A DNA stretch of 64,000 nucleotides, taken from assembly GCF_003025035.1 (NCBI RefSeq), contig NZ_PYJN01000019.1, positions 496,001-560,000 on the forward strand, given 5' to 3'. The translations under genes and the position numbers were made by a program. Within the stretch, counting starts at the first letter, position 1. The number at the start of each line of letters is the position of its first letter. The stretch comes from Rhizobium sp. SEMIA4064. Its GTDB lineage: Bacteria > Pseudomonadota > Alphaproteobacteria > Rhizobiales > Rhizobiaceae. The notes under the pieces are model-generated. The model was not told where the DNA came from. It ran no database searches and saw only the letters and a list, made by a program, of their open reading frames with translations. Shown one piece after another: positions 26,562 to 34,678 of the stretch.

Positions 26562-27635
26562 TTACACCTTTGGAAGTGCGGCAATCGGCGTTGCCGGCGC
26601 AGCGCTCGATTGATAGGCGGCCTCGACCAGCGCCATGGTCTGCCAGGCATCCTCAACCGAACCGATCAGCTCCTGATCTTCACCCGAGGCAAAACGCTGC
26701 AGATTGGCCATGCGGTTGACGAAGGCATCCGGGAACCAGGCGCCTTCGAGCTTCACCTCGACCCAATCGCTGCCGCCAGCGGGGCGAATCCACAGGTCGT
26801 CCGGCTCGCCGTGCGGATAGTCGAGATTGACGCCGAGCTTGATATAGGCCGCACCCTTCGTCCCGGAGATGCGGAATTCGCAAGCCTGGAATTTGCGACC
26901 GAAATCATGGTCGTGGTTGACGGAGAGCACACAGCGCACCTTGTCGCCATAGTCGAGGATCGCGGCCGTACGCGTCTGCGCCACCTGATGGCTTGGATGG
27001 CCGATGGTCTTGGCATGCACGCCCTGGGGATTGCCGAGCAGCCCGCGAATGAAGTCGAGATAGTGGATCGAGTGCATGGCAATCTCGATGCGCGGCAGGC
27101 CCTTGAGAAACGGCCAGAGGCCCCAGGGCGTCGAGAGCGCCAGCCAAGCATCGAAATCGACGACCTCGCCAAGGTAGCCTTTGTCCACTGCATCATAGAG
27201 CGCCAGCATCATCGGCGCGAACCGAAGCTGGAAATTGACCGCCGCCTTGATGTCGCGCTCGCGGCACACCCGGAGAATTTCCGTCGCCGCGGCCAGATCA
27301 CCGCCCATAGGCTTCTGAATCAGCGCGAAAGAGCCGCGTGGCAGCTTTGAAAGAATAGAGGCATGCGCAGCGGGCGGGGTCGCCAGATCGAAGATCGCAC
27401 CTTCGACGGCAAACGCCTCCGCCTCAGACGCGAAGGCGCGAATGCCCCATTGGTCCGCCAAAGCCTTTGCCTTTTCGCCGTTCGGATCATAGAGGCCGGC
27501 AACCGGGAAACCTGCCTTGTTGTAGGCCGGCAGGTGCGCGTCACCGACGATACTGCCGGCGCCGAAGATGACGATCGGGCGCGGCTTGGTGGGTTTAGGC
27601 CACCATTGGCGGAGGGATTTGGGATCGAAGGTCAT
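26562..27635 (-). CDS. Gfo/Idh/MocA-family oxidoreductase
   Basis: 357 residues. N-terminal Rossmann fold (IVIFGAGSIVGDAHLPAYNK, residues about 21-40); the usual EKP catalytic-Lys motif is here QKP (LIQKPMGGDL), keeping the Lys. The C-terminal domain has a His-containing helix AMHSIHYLDFIRGL at the expected active-site place. The family oxidises or reduces sugars and cyclitols with NAD(P). Its start follows the inner arm of a palindromic repeat, and that arm's GGGGAGGG serves as the Shine-Dalgarno sequence. Confidence 0.88.
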   Translation of the reverse strand: MTFDPKSLRQWWPKPTKPRPIVIFGAGSIVGDAHLPAYNKAGFPVAGLYDPNGEKAKALADQWGIRAFASEAEAFAVEGAIFDLATPPAAHASILSKLPRGSFALIQKPMGGDLAAATEILRVCRERDIKAAVNFQLRFAPMMLALYDAVDKGYLGEVVDFDAWLALSTPWGLWPFLKGLPRIEIAMHSIHYLDFIRGLLGNPQGVHAKTIGHPSHQVAQTRTAAILDYGDKVRCVLSVNHDHDFGRKFQACEFRISGTKGAAYIKLGVNLDYPHGEPDDLWIRPAGGSDWVEVKLEGAWFPDAFVNRMANLQRFASGEDQELIGSVEDAWQTMALVEAAYQSSAAPATPIAALPKV

Positions 27636-27640
27636 TATAC

Positions 27641-27775
27641 CCTCCCCTTGAGGGGGAGGGTCGGACCGAAGGTCCGGGGTGGGGTGATCCCTCCTCGTGC
27701 AAGCAAGATGGACATGCGCATCTCGAGCGTCACCCCCGCCCGCGCGTTCCGCGCGACCTCCCCCCTCAAGGGGGA
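27641..27775. repeat. Palindromic C/G-rich intergenic repeat (copy 2)
   Basis: Two large arms of the type CCTCCCCYTTGAGGGGGAGG, themselves palindromic, at 27642-27660 and 27756-27776, with inner hairpins (GGACCGAAGGTCC; GCGCG-TTC-CGCGC). The same family as 2771-2883. It separates the mutarotase and Gfo/Idh genes, and its edge supplies a ribosome-binding site. Confidence 0.72.
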
Positions 27776-27809
27776 GGTGGCCGCTTCGCGGCGCTTTCCA
27801 TTCGAATCC

Positions 27810-28139
27810 CTAGCCATGATGAAACACCTCTTCCATCATAGCCCACCACTCGCCTTCCCTACGGGTATCGAGCGGCTTCTGGCAGGGTATGCAGACGGAC
27901 CACCATTCCTGGTTTTTCGGGCTTGCGGCCATCTTGGCCATATCAGCCTCGAAATCGGTGCCGACATATTCCCAATAGCCGAAGAGCAGATTTTCCGGCT
28001 CCTTCAGGAAGATGGAATAATTGGTGATGTTGCACTCGGAAATCAGTGCCAGGATCTCGGGCCAAACGGCCGCATGCAGGCGCTTGTATTCCTCGATCTT
28101 CGACGGCTCCAGACCGATCACCATCCCCATCCGCTGCAT
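27810..28139 (-). CDS. L-rhamnose mutarotase-family protein (RhaM/DUF718)
   Basis: 109 residues, close to E. coli RhaM (104). The family pattern is clear: MVIGLEPSKIEEYKRLHAAV (residues 6-25), WPEILALISECNITNYSIFL (ferredoxin-like fold) and a Trp-rich end (QEWWSVCIPCQKPLDTR, EWWAMMEEVFH). These enzymes interconvert the alpha and beta anomers of 6-deoxyhexoses such as L-rhamnose or L-fucose. It points to a hexose or deoxyhexose as the imported substrate. AAGGAGGATAGGGCC precedes the ATG. It lies 14 bp after the dehydratase gene. Confidence 0.88.
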   Translation of the reverse strand: MQRMGMVIGLEPSKIEEYKRLHAAVWPEILALISECNITNYSIFLKEPENLLFGYWEYVGTDFEADMAKMAASPKNQEWWSVCIPCQKPLDTRREGEWWAMMEEVFHHG

Positions 28140-28153
28140 GGCCCTATCCTCCT

Positions 28154-29266
28154 TCAGCCGTGAATCTCTTTCGTGAATTCACCGATCGAGCGCGCCTTCA
28201 CCGCTTCCCAATCCCAGGCGATGCCGATGCCGGGTTCGGAGGGCGCGATAGCCTTGCCGTCAACGATCTCCATGCCCTTGGTGGTGAGATCGTCGAGCTG
28301 CGGGATATATTCGACATACCTGCCATTCGGCACGGCGCAGACCAGGCTGACATGCAGCTCCATCAGGAAGTGCGGGCAGACCGGAATATCGAAGGCCTCA
28401 GCCGCATGCGCCACCTTCAGCCAGGGCGTGATGCCGCCAATGCGGGCGACATCGACCTGGACGATTGAGCAGGCACCCTTCTGCATATATTCGCGGAAAT
28501 GCCGGATGGAATAGATGGATTCGCCGACCGCGATCGGCGTCGGCGTCGAGCGCGTCAGGCGGATATGGCCGTCAAGATCGTCCGCCGGCAACGGCTCCTC
28601 GATCCAGGCGAGATCCAGCTCCTTCAACCTTGCAGCACGACGGATGACCTCATCGACCGTGAAGCCCTGATTGCAGTCCGTCATGATCTCGAAGCCGGAG
28701 CCAAGCGCCAGGCGCATCGCCGAAAGCCGATCGTAATCCTCCGATCCGTGCGGCTTGCCGATCTTCACTTTCGAGCCGGAGAAGCCCTTGGCCTTTGCCT
28801 GCAAGGCATCCTCGACCAGCGCTTCCTTCTCGATGTGCAGCCAGCCGCCTTCGGTCGTGTAGAGCGGGCAGCGATCCTTGGCGCCGCCGGCGAGCTTCCA
28901 GAGCGGCAGCTTCTGTTTCTTGGCGCGCAGATCCCAGAGCGCCGTATCGACGGCGGCAAGCGCCAGGGCGGTGATGGCGCCGATGGTCGTCGCGTGCGTC
29001 GCGAATTCTAGTCTGTGCCAGATCGCCTCGATGCAATCGGCATCCTCGCCGATCAGCAGCGGCACGAGATGGTCCGATAGCAGCCGCATGACCGAGGAAC
29101 CGCCGGTGCCGATCGTATAGCTGTAGCCGGTACCGACGGCACCGTCAGAATCGGTGATGGTAACGATCGGCGTCTCCTGGCTGACGAAGCTCTGGATCGC
29201 ATCCGTCCGCTTCACCTTCGGCGGCAGGTCGACCATGCGCAGTTCAATTTTCTCGATGCGGGCCAT
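28154..29266 (-). CDS. Enolase-superfamily (mandelate-racemase-type) sugar-acid dehydratase
   Basis: 370 residues. N-terminal capping domain and TIM-like barrel. Acid/base Lys pair KVKIGK (KxK-type), metal ligands in DCNQGF, IEEPLP and GES, and a C-terminal PHFLMELH carrying the catalytic His. Members with these residues dehydrate acid sugars to 2-keto-3-deoxy acids. Dedicated L-fuconate dehydratases are longer (about 430-440 residues), so this could act on another aldonate or aldarate. GAGGGAGACGG precedes the ATG. It lies 16 bp after the ABC ATPase gene. Confidence 0.88.
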   Translation of the reverse strand: MARIEKIELRMVDLPPKVKRTDAIQSFVSQETPIVTITDSDGAVGTGYSYTIGTGGSSVMRLLSDHLVPLLIGEDADCIEAIWHRLEFATHATTIGAITALALAAVDTALWDLRAKKQKLPLWKLAGGAKDRCPLYTTEGGWLHIEKEALVEDALQAKAKGFSGSKVKIGKPHGSEDYDRLSAMRLALGSGFEIMTDCNQGFTVDEVIRRAARLKELDLAWIEEPLPADDLDGHIRLTRSTPTPIAVGESIYSIRHFREYMQKGACSIVQVDVARIGGITPWLKVAHAAEAFDIPVCPHFLMELHVSLVCAVPNGRYVEYIPQLDDLTTKGMEIVDGKAIAPSEPGIGIAWDWEAVKARSIGEFTKEIHG

Positions 29267-29282
29267 GTGCCGTCTCCCTCGC

Positions 29283-30380
29283 TCAGACCGCCAGGCTCTT
29301 GCCCGTCTCGGCCGAAAAGAGATGTGCCTGACTGAGATCGAAGCTCATTTTCAGTTGTTCGCCGCTCTTCAATCCGCGCGGATTGAGCATGCGCGACACC
29401 CATTCGCGGCCGGCAAATTCGACGAAGACCAGAGTTTCGTTGCCAAGAGGCTCGGTAATGGCAACGGGCAACGTCACCTCATGCACCGCTGCTTCGGCGC
29501 CCGAATGCAAGCCGTGCCCGCTCGGGAAAATATCGTCCGGGCGCAGGCCGAAGGCAACCTTTTCGCCCTCCTGGACCCGGTCTGCAAATTGCCCCGGCAA
29601 CGGCAGCTTGTCGCCGTTCCTGAACACCAGCGCACCGGCCGAAACCGTCGCTTCCTCGATATTCATCGGCGGCGAGCCGATGAAGCCGGCGACGAAGCGT
29701 GTGGCAGGCCGCTTGAACACTTCATCCGGCGTGCCGACCTGCTCGATATAGCCGTCGCGCATGATGACGATGCGGTCGGCAAGCGTCATCGCTTCCACCT
29801 GGTCGTGGGTGACGTAGATCACCGTCGACTGCACCTTGGCATGCAGCTTCTTGATCTCGGTGCGCATCTGCGTGCGGAGTTTCGCGTCAAGGTTCGATAA
29901 TGGCTCGTCGAAGAGGAAGACTTCCGGCTGGCGAACGATGGCACGCCCCATGGCGACGCGCTGGCGCTGGCCGCCGGAAAGCTGCGCCGGTCGGCGATCC
30001 ATCAGCGCTTCCAGGCTGAGGATCGCGGCGGCTTCGTTGACACGCTGGTCGATTTCCGCTGGCGGCTGCTTGGCGATCTTCAGCGAGAAGCCCATGTTTT
30101 CGCGCACGGTCATATGCGGATAGAGCGCATAGGACTGGAACACCATGGAGATGTTGCGATCGCGCGGCGGCAGGTTGTTGACGATGATATCGCCGATCAT
30201 GATGGCGCCGTCGGAGATGTCCTCGAGGCCGGCGATCATGCGCAGCGTCGTCGACTTACCGCAGCCGGAAGGCCCGACCAAGGCGATGAATTCCTTGTCC
30301 CTGATATCGAGATCGATCCCGTGGACGATTTCCAGGGCGCCGTAGCGCTTGACGAGTTTTTTGAGAGAAACCTGAGCCAT
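29283..30380 (-). CDS. Sugar ABC transporter ATP-binding protein (CUT1, UgpC/MsmK-like)
   Basis: 365 residues. Walker [17 protein letters not shown], signature [16 protein letters not shown], Walker [14 protein letters not shown]-loop VTHDQVEAM, then an OB/TOBE domain ending GKSLAV. This two-domain form is typical of CUT1 carbohydrate importers. The ATG at 30380 starts the conserved MAQVSLKKLVKRYG; the frame stays open upstream but overlaps the permease. It lies 5 bp after the second permease stop. Confidence 0.93.
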   Translation of the reverse strand: MAQVSLKKLVKRYGALEIVHGIDLDIRDKEFIALVGPSGCGKSTTLRMIAGLEDISDGAIMIGDIIVNNLPPRDRNISMVFQSYALYPHMTVRENMGFSLKIAKQPPAEIDQRVNEAAAILSLEALMDRRPAQLSGGQRQRVAMGRAIVRQPEVFLFDEPLSNLDAKLRTQMRTEIKKLHAKVQSTVIYVTHDQVEAMTLADRIVIMRDGYIEQVGTPDEVFKRPATRFVAGFIGSPPMNIEEATVSAGALVFRNGDKLPLPGQFADRVQEGEKVAFGLRPDDIFPSGHGLHSGAEAAVHEVTLPVAITEPLGNETLVFVEFAGREWVSRMLNPRGLKSGEQLKMSFDLSQAHLFSAETGKSLAV

Positions 30381-30385
30381 GGGGT

Positions 30386-31252
30386 TCAACCTTTGACCGC
30401 ACCGAATGTCAAACCGGACACCAGGTGCTTCTGAATGATGAAGGTGAGAGCGAGCGCCGGAACGATCATCACCACCGCGAGAGCGCACATGCCGCGCCAA
30501 TCGATGGTGAATTCGGCCGTATAGTCGAGAAGGCCGACCGGCAGCGTCTTGGAATCGACCGAGCGCGTGAGCTGCGAGGCCAATGCATATTCGTTCCAGC
30601 AGGTGAGGAAGGCGAAGATGCCGGCAGAGGCGATGCCGGGACCGGCGAGCGGAAATTCCACCTGCCAAAAGGCCTGCCAGCGCGTGCAGCCGTCGATCTG
30701 CGCCGCCTCGGCGAGATCCTTCGGCACCTGCCGGAAGAAGCCGTCGATCAGCCAGATGGTGAAGGGCACGTTCAGCGCGACATAGGTGATGATCAGGCCG
30801 AAATGCGTGTCGATGATGCCGAGCCGGGCATAGACCATGAACAGCGGCAGCGACAGCGCCACGCCCGGCACGGATCGCGTCAGCATTAGGCCGAGGAACA
30901 CCGCCGATTTGCCGGCGAAGCGAAAGCGGGCGAAGGCATAGCCGCCGGACATGCCGATGACGAGCGCAATGACGGTAGAGGTGACGGAGATGATGAGGGA
31001 ATTGCGGAAATAATCCCAGACGGGAATGCCGCCCTGCCCCGCGCCACCGAACATGGCGCGATAGGCTTCGAGCGAAAGCTCCTGCGGGATCCAGACCGGC
31101 GGCTTCGCCATGATCTCGACCGTCGGGCGCAGCGAGCTAAGGATGATCCAGAAGCCCGGTAGGCAGATGATGAGCATCGCAATGAAAAGGCCGATGAGAT
31201 AGGCGACTTTTCCGATGCGCCGACGCATGTGTTGTTTGGCGTTGCGATCCAT
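30386..31252 (-). CDS. Sugar ABC transporter permease 2 (MalG-like, CUT1)
   Basis: 288 residues, six predicted membrane helices. The EAA loop is EAAQIDGCTRWQAFWQVEFP, and the C-terminus [17 protein letters not shown] is typical of MalG-type partners. The ATG at 31252 lies 2 bp after the stop of the first permease, with GGAGTGG as ribosome-binding site; a GTG at 31261 would overlap it. It pairs with the upstream permease in the membrane channel. Confidence 0.92.
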   Translation of the reverse strand: MDRNAKQHMRRRIGKVAYLIGLFIAMLIICLPGFWIILSSLRPTVEIMAKPPVWIPQELSLEAYRAMFGGAGQGGIPVWDYFRNSLIISVTSTVIALVIGMSGGYAFARFRFAGKSAVFLGLMLTRSVPGVALSLPLFMVYARLGIIDTHFGLIITYVALNVPFTIWLIDGFFRQVPKDLAEAAQIDGCTRWQAFWQVEFPLAGPGIASAGIFAFLTCWNEYALASQLTRSVDSKTLPVGLLDYTAEFTIDWRGMCALAVVMIVPALALTFIIQKHLVSGLTFGAVKG

Positions 31253-31254
31253 GA

Positions 31255-32148
31255 TTACCACTCCGCTCCGATCTGGGTGCGGGCAAGCGCCAGCTTACGG
31301 AAGAAATAGACTGTGAAGGCGATCGACAGGATGATCGAGACATAGGCCATGGCGTTGGCGAGCCCCATCTGCGCATCGGCATAGGCGGTTCGCCCGACGA
31401 GCGTCCAAATCAGCTCCGTGCGCCGCGCTGGGCCGCCATCCGTCATGATCTTGACGATGTCATAGGCGCGGGCAACGTCGAGCGAACGGATGGTCATGGC
31501 GATGAAGGCGAACGGCATCAGGAATGGCCAGGTGACATAACGAAAGGTCTGCCAGCTCGTGCAGCCATCCACTTTCGCGGCCTCCACCGGCTCCTGCGGC
31601 ATGGCAAGCAGGCCGGCGAGGATGAGAATGGCGAAGACCGATGTCGACGACCAGACTTCGGCGATGACGATGGACAGCAGCGCCAGATTGCCGTCGATCA
31701 GCCACGGGATGGCATTGTTGGTGATGCCCAGGGATTGCAGGGCATTGTTGATGATGCCGACATTGTCGTTGAACATGAATTTGAACTGGAAGCCGACGAG
31801 CACCGGCGAAAACATCATTGGGAACATCATCAGCGTGCGCAGGATGCGTTTGCCGTAAGTCGCCTTGTTGACCAGCAACGCCAGGCCGAGACCGAGCAGC
31901 ATTTCCAGATTGAGCGCGATGGTCAGCAGCACGACGGTGCGCACGAAGGCCGCCAGGAAGACCGGATCGGTGAGAATGCGGGTGTAGTTCCGAAGGCCGA
32001 TAAAGGTGAAGAGCGTCGCCGGCCGCGTCAGGCGGAACGGCGTGAAGCTGGAATAGAAAGACAGAAGCAACGGAAACAGCACCACCGCCGCAAGCACGAT
32101 GATTGCCGGAAGAAGCAGCAGGACCGGTGGAGATATTTTCTTATACAT
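31255..32148 (-). CDS. Sugar ABC transporter permease 1 (MalF-like, CUT1)
   Basis: 297 residues, six predicted membrane helices. The EAA loop is EAAKVDGCTSWQTFRYVTWP. The ATG at 32148 (MYKKISPP) has AGGTG at good spacing; an upstream GTG at 32157 adds three residues and has a poorer site. It is separated from the binding-protein gene by 180 bp holding two hairpins, so the channel genes are probably expressed below the binding protein. Confidence 0.92.
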   Translation of the reverse strand: MYKKISPPVLLLLPAIIVLAAVVLFPLLLSFYSSFTPFRLTRPATLFTFIGLRNYTRILTDPVFLAAFVRTVVLLTIALNLEMLLGLGLALLVNKATYGKRILRTLMMFPMMFSPVLVGFQFKFMFNDNVGIINNALQSLGITNNAIPWLIDGNLALLSIVIAEVWSSTSVFAILILAGLLAMPQEPVEAAKVDGCTSWQTFRYVTWPFLMPFAFIAMTIRSLDVARAYDIVKIMTDGGPARRTELIWTLVGRTAYADAQMGLANAMAYVSIILSIAFTVYFFRKLALARTQIGAEW

Positions 32149-32216
32149 GGTTTGCACCTGTCGGCATTCCTCAGCAGCGTGGCTCGGACTGCGCGGAATA
32201 CGATTGCATGGGGCCG

Positions 32217-32254
32217 AGGGGCCGGCATCACACCGGCCGGACAGACCGGCCCCT
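32217..32254 (-). other. Second hairpin in the binding-protein/permease spacer
   Basis: AGGGGCCGG (32217-32225) pairs with CCGGCCCCT (32246-32254), and the 20-nt loop contains another short CCGG stem. Together with the hairpin at 32285-32316 it gives a double structure between the binding-protein and permease genes. Confidence 0.55.
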
Positions 32255-32284
32255 AAAGGCGCAGGTCATAAGTATTATTCAAAG

Positions 32285-32316
32285 AAGTCCCGCATCCGGC
32301 AGAGGGTGCGGGACTT
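32285..32316 (-). terminator. Intercistronic attenuator after the sugar-binding-protein gene
   Basis: 10-bp perfect stem (AAGTCCCGCA/TGCGGGACTT) with a 12-nt loop, 12 bp after the binding-protein stop. On the minus strand it is followed by CTTTG, only a weak U run, so partial termination or 3'-end protection is more likely than full stop. Confidence 0.65.
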
Positions 32317-32328
32317 TTATTGCAGCGA

Positions 32329-33645
32329 TCAGAGAGCGCCGGCGTCCTTCAGAACGTCGGTTGCCTTCTGTGCAGCCGTGTCGAGCGCTTCCTTGGACGT
32401 CTTGTCGCCGAGGATGGCAGCCTGAAGTTCCGGATAGACCACGTTGGAAATCTCGATCCATTGCGGCGTGCGCGGAACCGGGAAGGCGTACTTCATCGAT
32501 TCCTGGAAAGTGCTCAGCACTTCCTTCTTATAGGGATCGGATGCAGCCTGCTGGATGTCCCAGTCCCAGACGGCCTTGCGGGTCGGTAGCGTGCCGTTGG
32601 CAGCTTCAAGCTTCTGCGAATCGTCGTTGGTCAGGAACCAGACGAGCGAGGCAGCAGCATCCTTGTTCTTGCACGCTTCCGTCACCGAGAAGCCATGATG
32701 GCCGGACCAGCCGGTGTGCTTGCCGGCCGAACCGACGGGCTGCACGACGACGCCGACATTGCCGGCAATCTTCGAAGACTTCGGATCGTTGAAATAGGTC
32801 GCCCAGCCCGGCCAATCGAGATCGAGCGCGACGGTGCCCGATGCGAAGCCAGCGCCGAGATCGTCCCAGAGATAGTTGGTCGTGCCAGCCGGAACGGCCT
32901 TTGCCTTGTACATGTTCACGAACCAGTCGAGCGCGCGCACGCCGGCTTCGGAATTGAAGGCCGGCTTGCCGTCCTTGCCGAGATATTCGCCGCCCTCGGC
33001 GACCAGCATTTCATAGAAGCGGCCGTTGATCGCCTCTTCCTTGCCGGGGAACTGCGTGCCGAAGAAGTTCGGCGGATTGGCGAAGAACGTCGCCTGATCG
33101 GACACTTCCTTCCAGGTCTTCGGCGGTGCCAGATCGTAGCCGTACTTGGTCTTGAATGCCGTCTTCTTGGCCTCATCATTGTAGAGGCTCTTCTGGTAGT
33201 AGAGAGCCGAAACGTCGAACTGGGCACGCGGCAGCATGATCAGCCGGCCGTCGATGGTCGATGCCTCGATCGTCGAATCGACGAACTTGGCGATTTCTTC
33301 CTTCGGCAGCAGCTTGCCAAGATCGGTGTAGAGGTCGGGATACTGGGGGGCGAAGGACGAGTGGTTCGAGCCGACGCACCAGGAAATATCGCCCGACGCC
33401 ATGTCCGACTTGATTTCCTTGTCGAGCTCGAAGTGGTTCTTCTTGGAGAGGATGTTGACCTTAGCGCCAGTCTCCTTCTCCCACTCGGAAATGCGCGCAT
33501 AAAGCGGCTCGTATTGCTGGCCGCCGATCAGCTTGGCGTCGATCGTCACGCCCGGGAACTTGCCGGGCAGGTCGGCAGCAGAGATCGCGGAGCTCGCGAA
33601 CAATGCCAATACGCCGGCGGCGAGACCGGCCTTCAAATTCCTCAT
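32329..33645 (-). CDS. Sugar ABC transporter substrate-binding protein (CUT1 family 1)
   Basis: 438 residues. Signal peptide MRNLKAGLAAGVLALFASSA (Sec type, cleavage near ISAA-DL). Family-1 binding-protein body: VNILSKKNHFELDKEIKSDM, the Gly/Trp-rich hinge region LDWPGWATYF, GHHGFSVTEACKN, and end TDVLKDAGAL. First gene of the ten-gene minus-strand operon, with GGGAGG as ribosome-binding site. Its promoter and a candidate IclR site lie 45-100 bp upstream. Ligand unknown. Confidence 0.92.
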   Translation of the reverse strand: MRNLKAGLAAGVLALFASSAISAADLPGKFPGVTIDAKLIGGQQYEPLYARISEWEKETGAKVNILSKKNHFELDKEIKSDMASGDISWCVGSNHSSFAPQYPDLYTDLGKLLPKEEIAKFVDSTIEASTIDGRLIMLPRAQFDVSALYYQKSLYNDEAKKTAFKTKYGYDLAPPKTWKEVSDQATFFANPPNFFGTQFPGKEEAINGRFYEMLVAEGGEYLGKDGKPAFNSEAGVRALDWFVNMYKAKAVPAGTTNYLWDDLGAGFASGTVALDLDWPGWATYFNDPKSSKIAGNVGVVVQPVGSAGKHTGWSGHHGFSVTEACKNKDAAASLVWFLTNDDSQKLEAANGTLPTRKAVWDWDIQQAASDPYKKEVLSTFQESMKYAFPVPRTPQWIEISNVVYPELQAAILGDKTSKEALDTAAQKATDVLKDAGAL

Positions 33646-33692
33646 TGAATTTCCTCCCTAAAGGACCGAACACTCCGCCCGATCGCCCTCAC

Positions 33693-33708
33693 GATCCAAA
33701 TATGGATC
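33693..33708. promoter_or_regulatory. Candidate IclR operator A (transporter side)
   Basis: GATCCA-AATA-TGGATC, a 16-bp palindrome with 6-bp arms and an AT spacer. It lies just downstream of the predicted minus-strand -10 box, a repressor position. It shares the 6-4-6 layout with operator B. Confidence 0.55.
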
Positions 33709-33717
33709 AATGATTTA

Positions 33718-33747
33718 TATGTAAACACCTTATTCACTGACCGTCAA
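33718..33747 (-). promoter_or_regulatory. Promoter of the ten-gene sugar operon
   Basis: On the minus strand TTGACG (33747-33742), 18-bp spacer, TACATA (33723-33718). It places the transcript start near 33711, about 65 bp before the binding-protein ATG. Confidence 0.5.
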
Positions 33748-33778
33748 GCCGGCATCGCGGGCGCTTGCAAATCGCTTT

Positions 33779-33794
33779 CATTCATATATGAATG
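33779..33794. promoter_or_regulatory. Candidate IclR operator B (regulator side)
   Basis: CATTCA-TATA-TGAATG is a perfect 16-bp palindrome. It covers an in-frame ATG at 33788, which argues that the regulator's real start is further in. Confidence 0.6.
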
Positions 33795-33823
33795 ATGAAT
33801 CATATTTCCCTAGTGAGGCCTCT

Positions 33824-34615
33824 ATGAGTGTAGAAGACGACAGCGATCGATACCGCGCACCGGCGCTGGACAAAGGCCTCGATATCCTCGAACTGCTGGC
33901 GCGCATCGACGGAGGGCTGACCCAGGCGGAAATCGCCAAGGCGCTCGGCAAGAGCCCCAACGAGTTCTACCGCATGCTCGATCGCCTGGTCCGGCGTGGT
34001 TATGTGCAGCGGCAGGATGGCGACCGCTTCTATCTGACCCTGAAGCTTTTCGGCCTGGCGCATTACCACGCACCGGTGCGCCGCCTCGTTTCCTTCGCCA
34101 CGCCGCTGATGCGCGAATTCTCCAATCGCGCCGAGCAAGCCTGCCATCTGGCGATTTTCGACCGCGGCTCGGTCATCGTCATTGCTCAGCAGGATTCGCC
34201 GACCTATTGGGGCATCTCGATCCGCGTCGGCGCCCAGATCAACCTGTTCAACACCGGCTCTGGCCACGTCCTGCTGGCCTTCCGCGACGAGAAACATCGC
34301 AAGATGATGATCAACGAGCAGCAGCGGCAACAAGACGATGATGTGCCGATGCCATCAGATCTCGATAAACGCCTCCAGGTGATCAAGGAGCAGGGTTTCG
34401 AGACGATGGACAGTCTGCAGACCAATGGGGTGCGCAACATCTCGGCACCTGTGCTGGCACTGGATGGTTATGCGCTGGCCGCGCTCACCTGCCCCTATAT
34501 CCAGCCGGTCAACCCGAATGCGCCGAGCTATGAGCAGGTCATCCAATATGTCCGCGAAGCAGCCAAGGACGTATCGGAGACCGTCGCCGGGACATTGGAC
34601 AACGCCGAGATATAA
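33824..34615 (+). CDS. IclR-family regulator of the sugar/CoA locus
   Basis: 263 residues. IclR winged HTH (ALDKGLDILELLARIDGGLT, QAEIAKALGKSPNEFYRMLD), then the GAF-like effector domain (LMREFSNRAEQACHLAIFDR, RVGAQINLFNTGSGHVLLAF, ISAPVLALDGYALAAL). The ATG at 33824 follows GTGAGG at 5 bp; an in-frame ATG at 33788 has no ribosome-binding site and sits inside a palindrome. Divergent from the transporter operon and 63 bp upstream of the lactonase-type gene, so it probably regulates both arms. Confidence 0.9.
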   Translation: MSVEDDSDRYRAPALDKGLDILELLARIDGGLTQAEIAKALGKSPNEFYRMLDRLVRRGYVQRQDGDRFYLTLKLFGLAHYHAPVRRLVSFATPLMREFSNRAEQACHLAIFDRGSVIVIAQQDSPTYWGISIRVGAQINLFNTGSGHVLLAFRDEKHRKMMINEQQRQQDDDVPMPSDLDKRLQVIKEQGFETMDSLQTNGVRNISAPVLALDGYALAALTCPYIQPVNPNAPSYEQVIQYVREAAKDVSETVAGTLDNAEI

Positions 34616-34678
34616 TTTTTATTTGAATAAACTATTCTTCTGTGAGTATATATTGATCAGCATGATGGGAGGATCGCC

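Noticed and set aside
24119..29266. Assigning the locus firmly to L-fucose catabolism
   Set aside because: The dehydratase is about 60 residues shorter than known L-fuconate dehydratases, and MaoC and CaiB enzymes have no place in that pathway. Kept as one possibility only.
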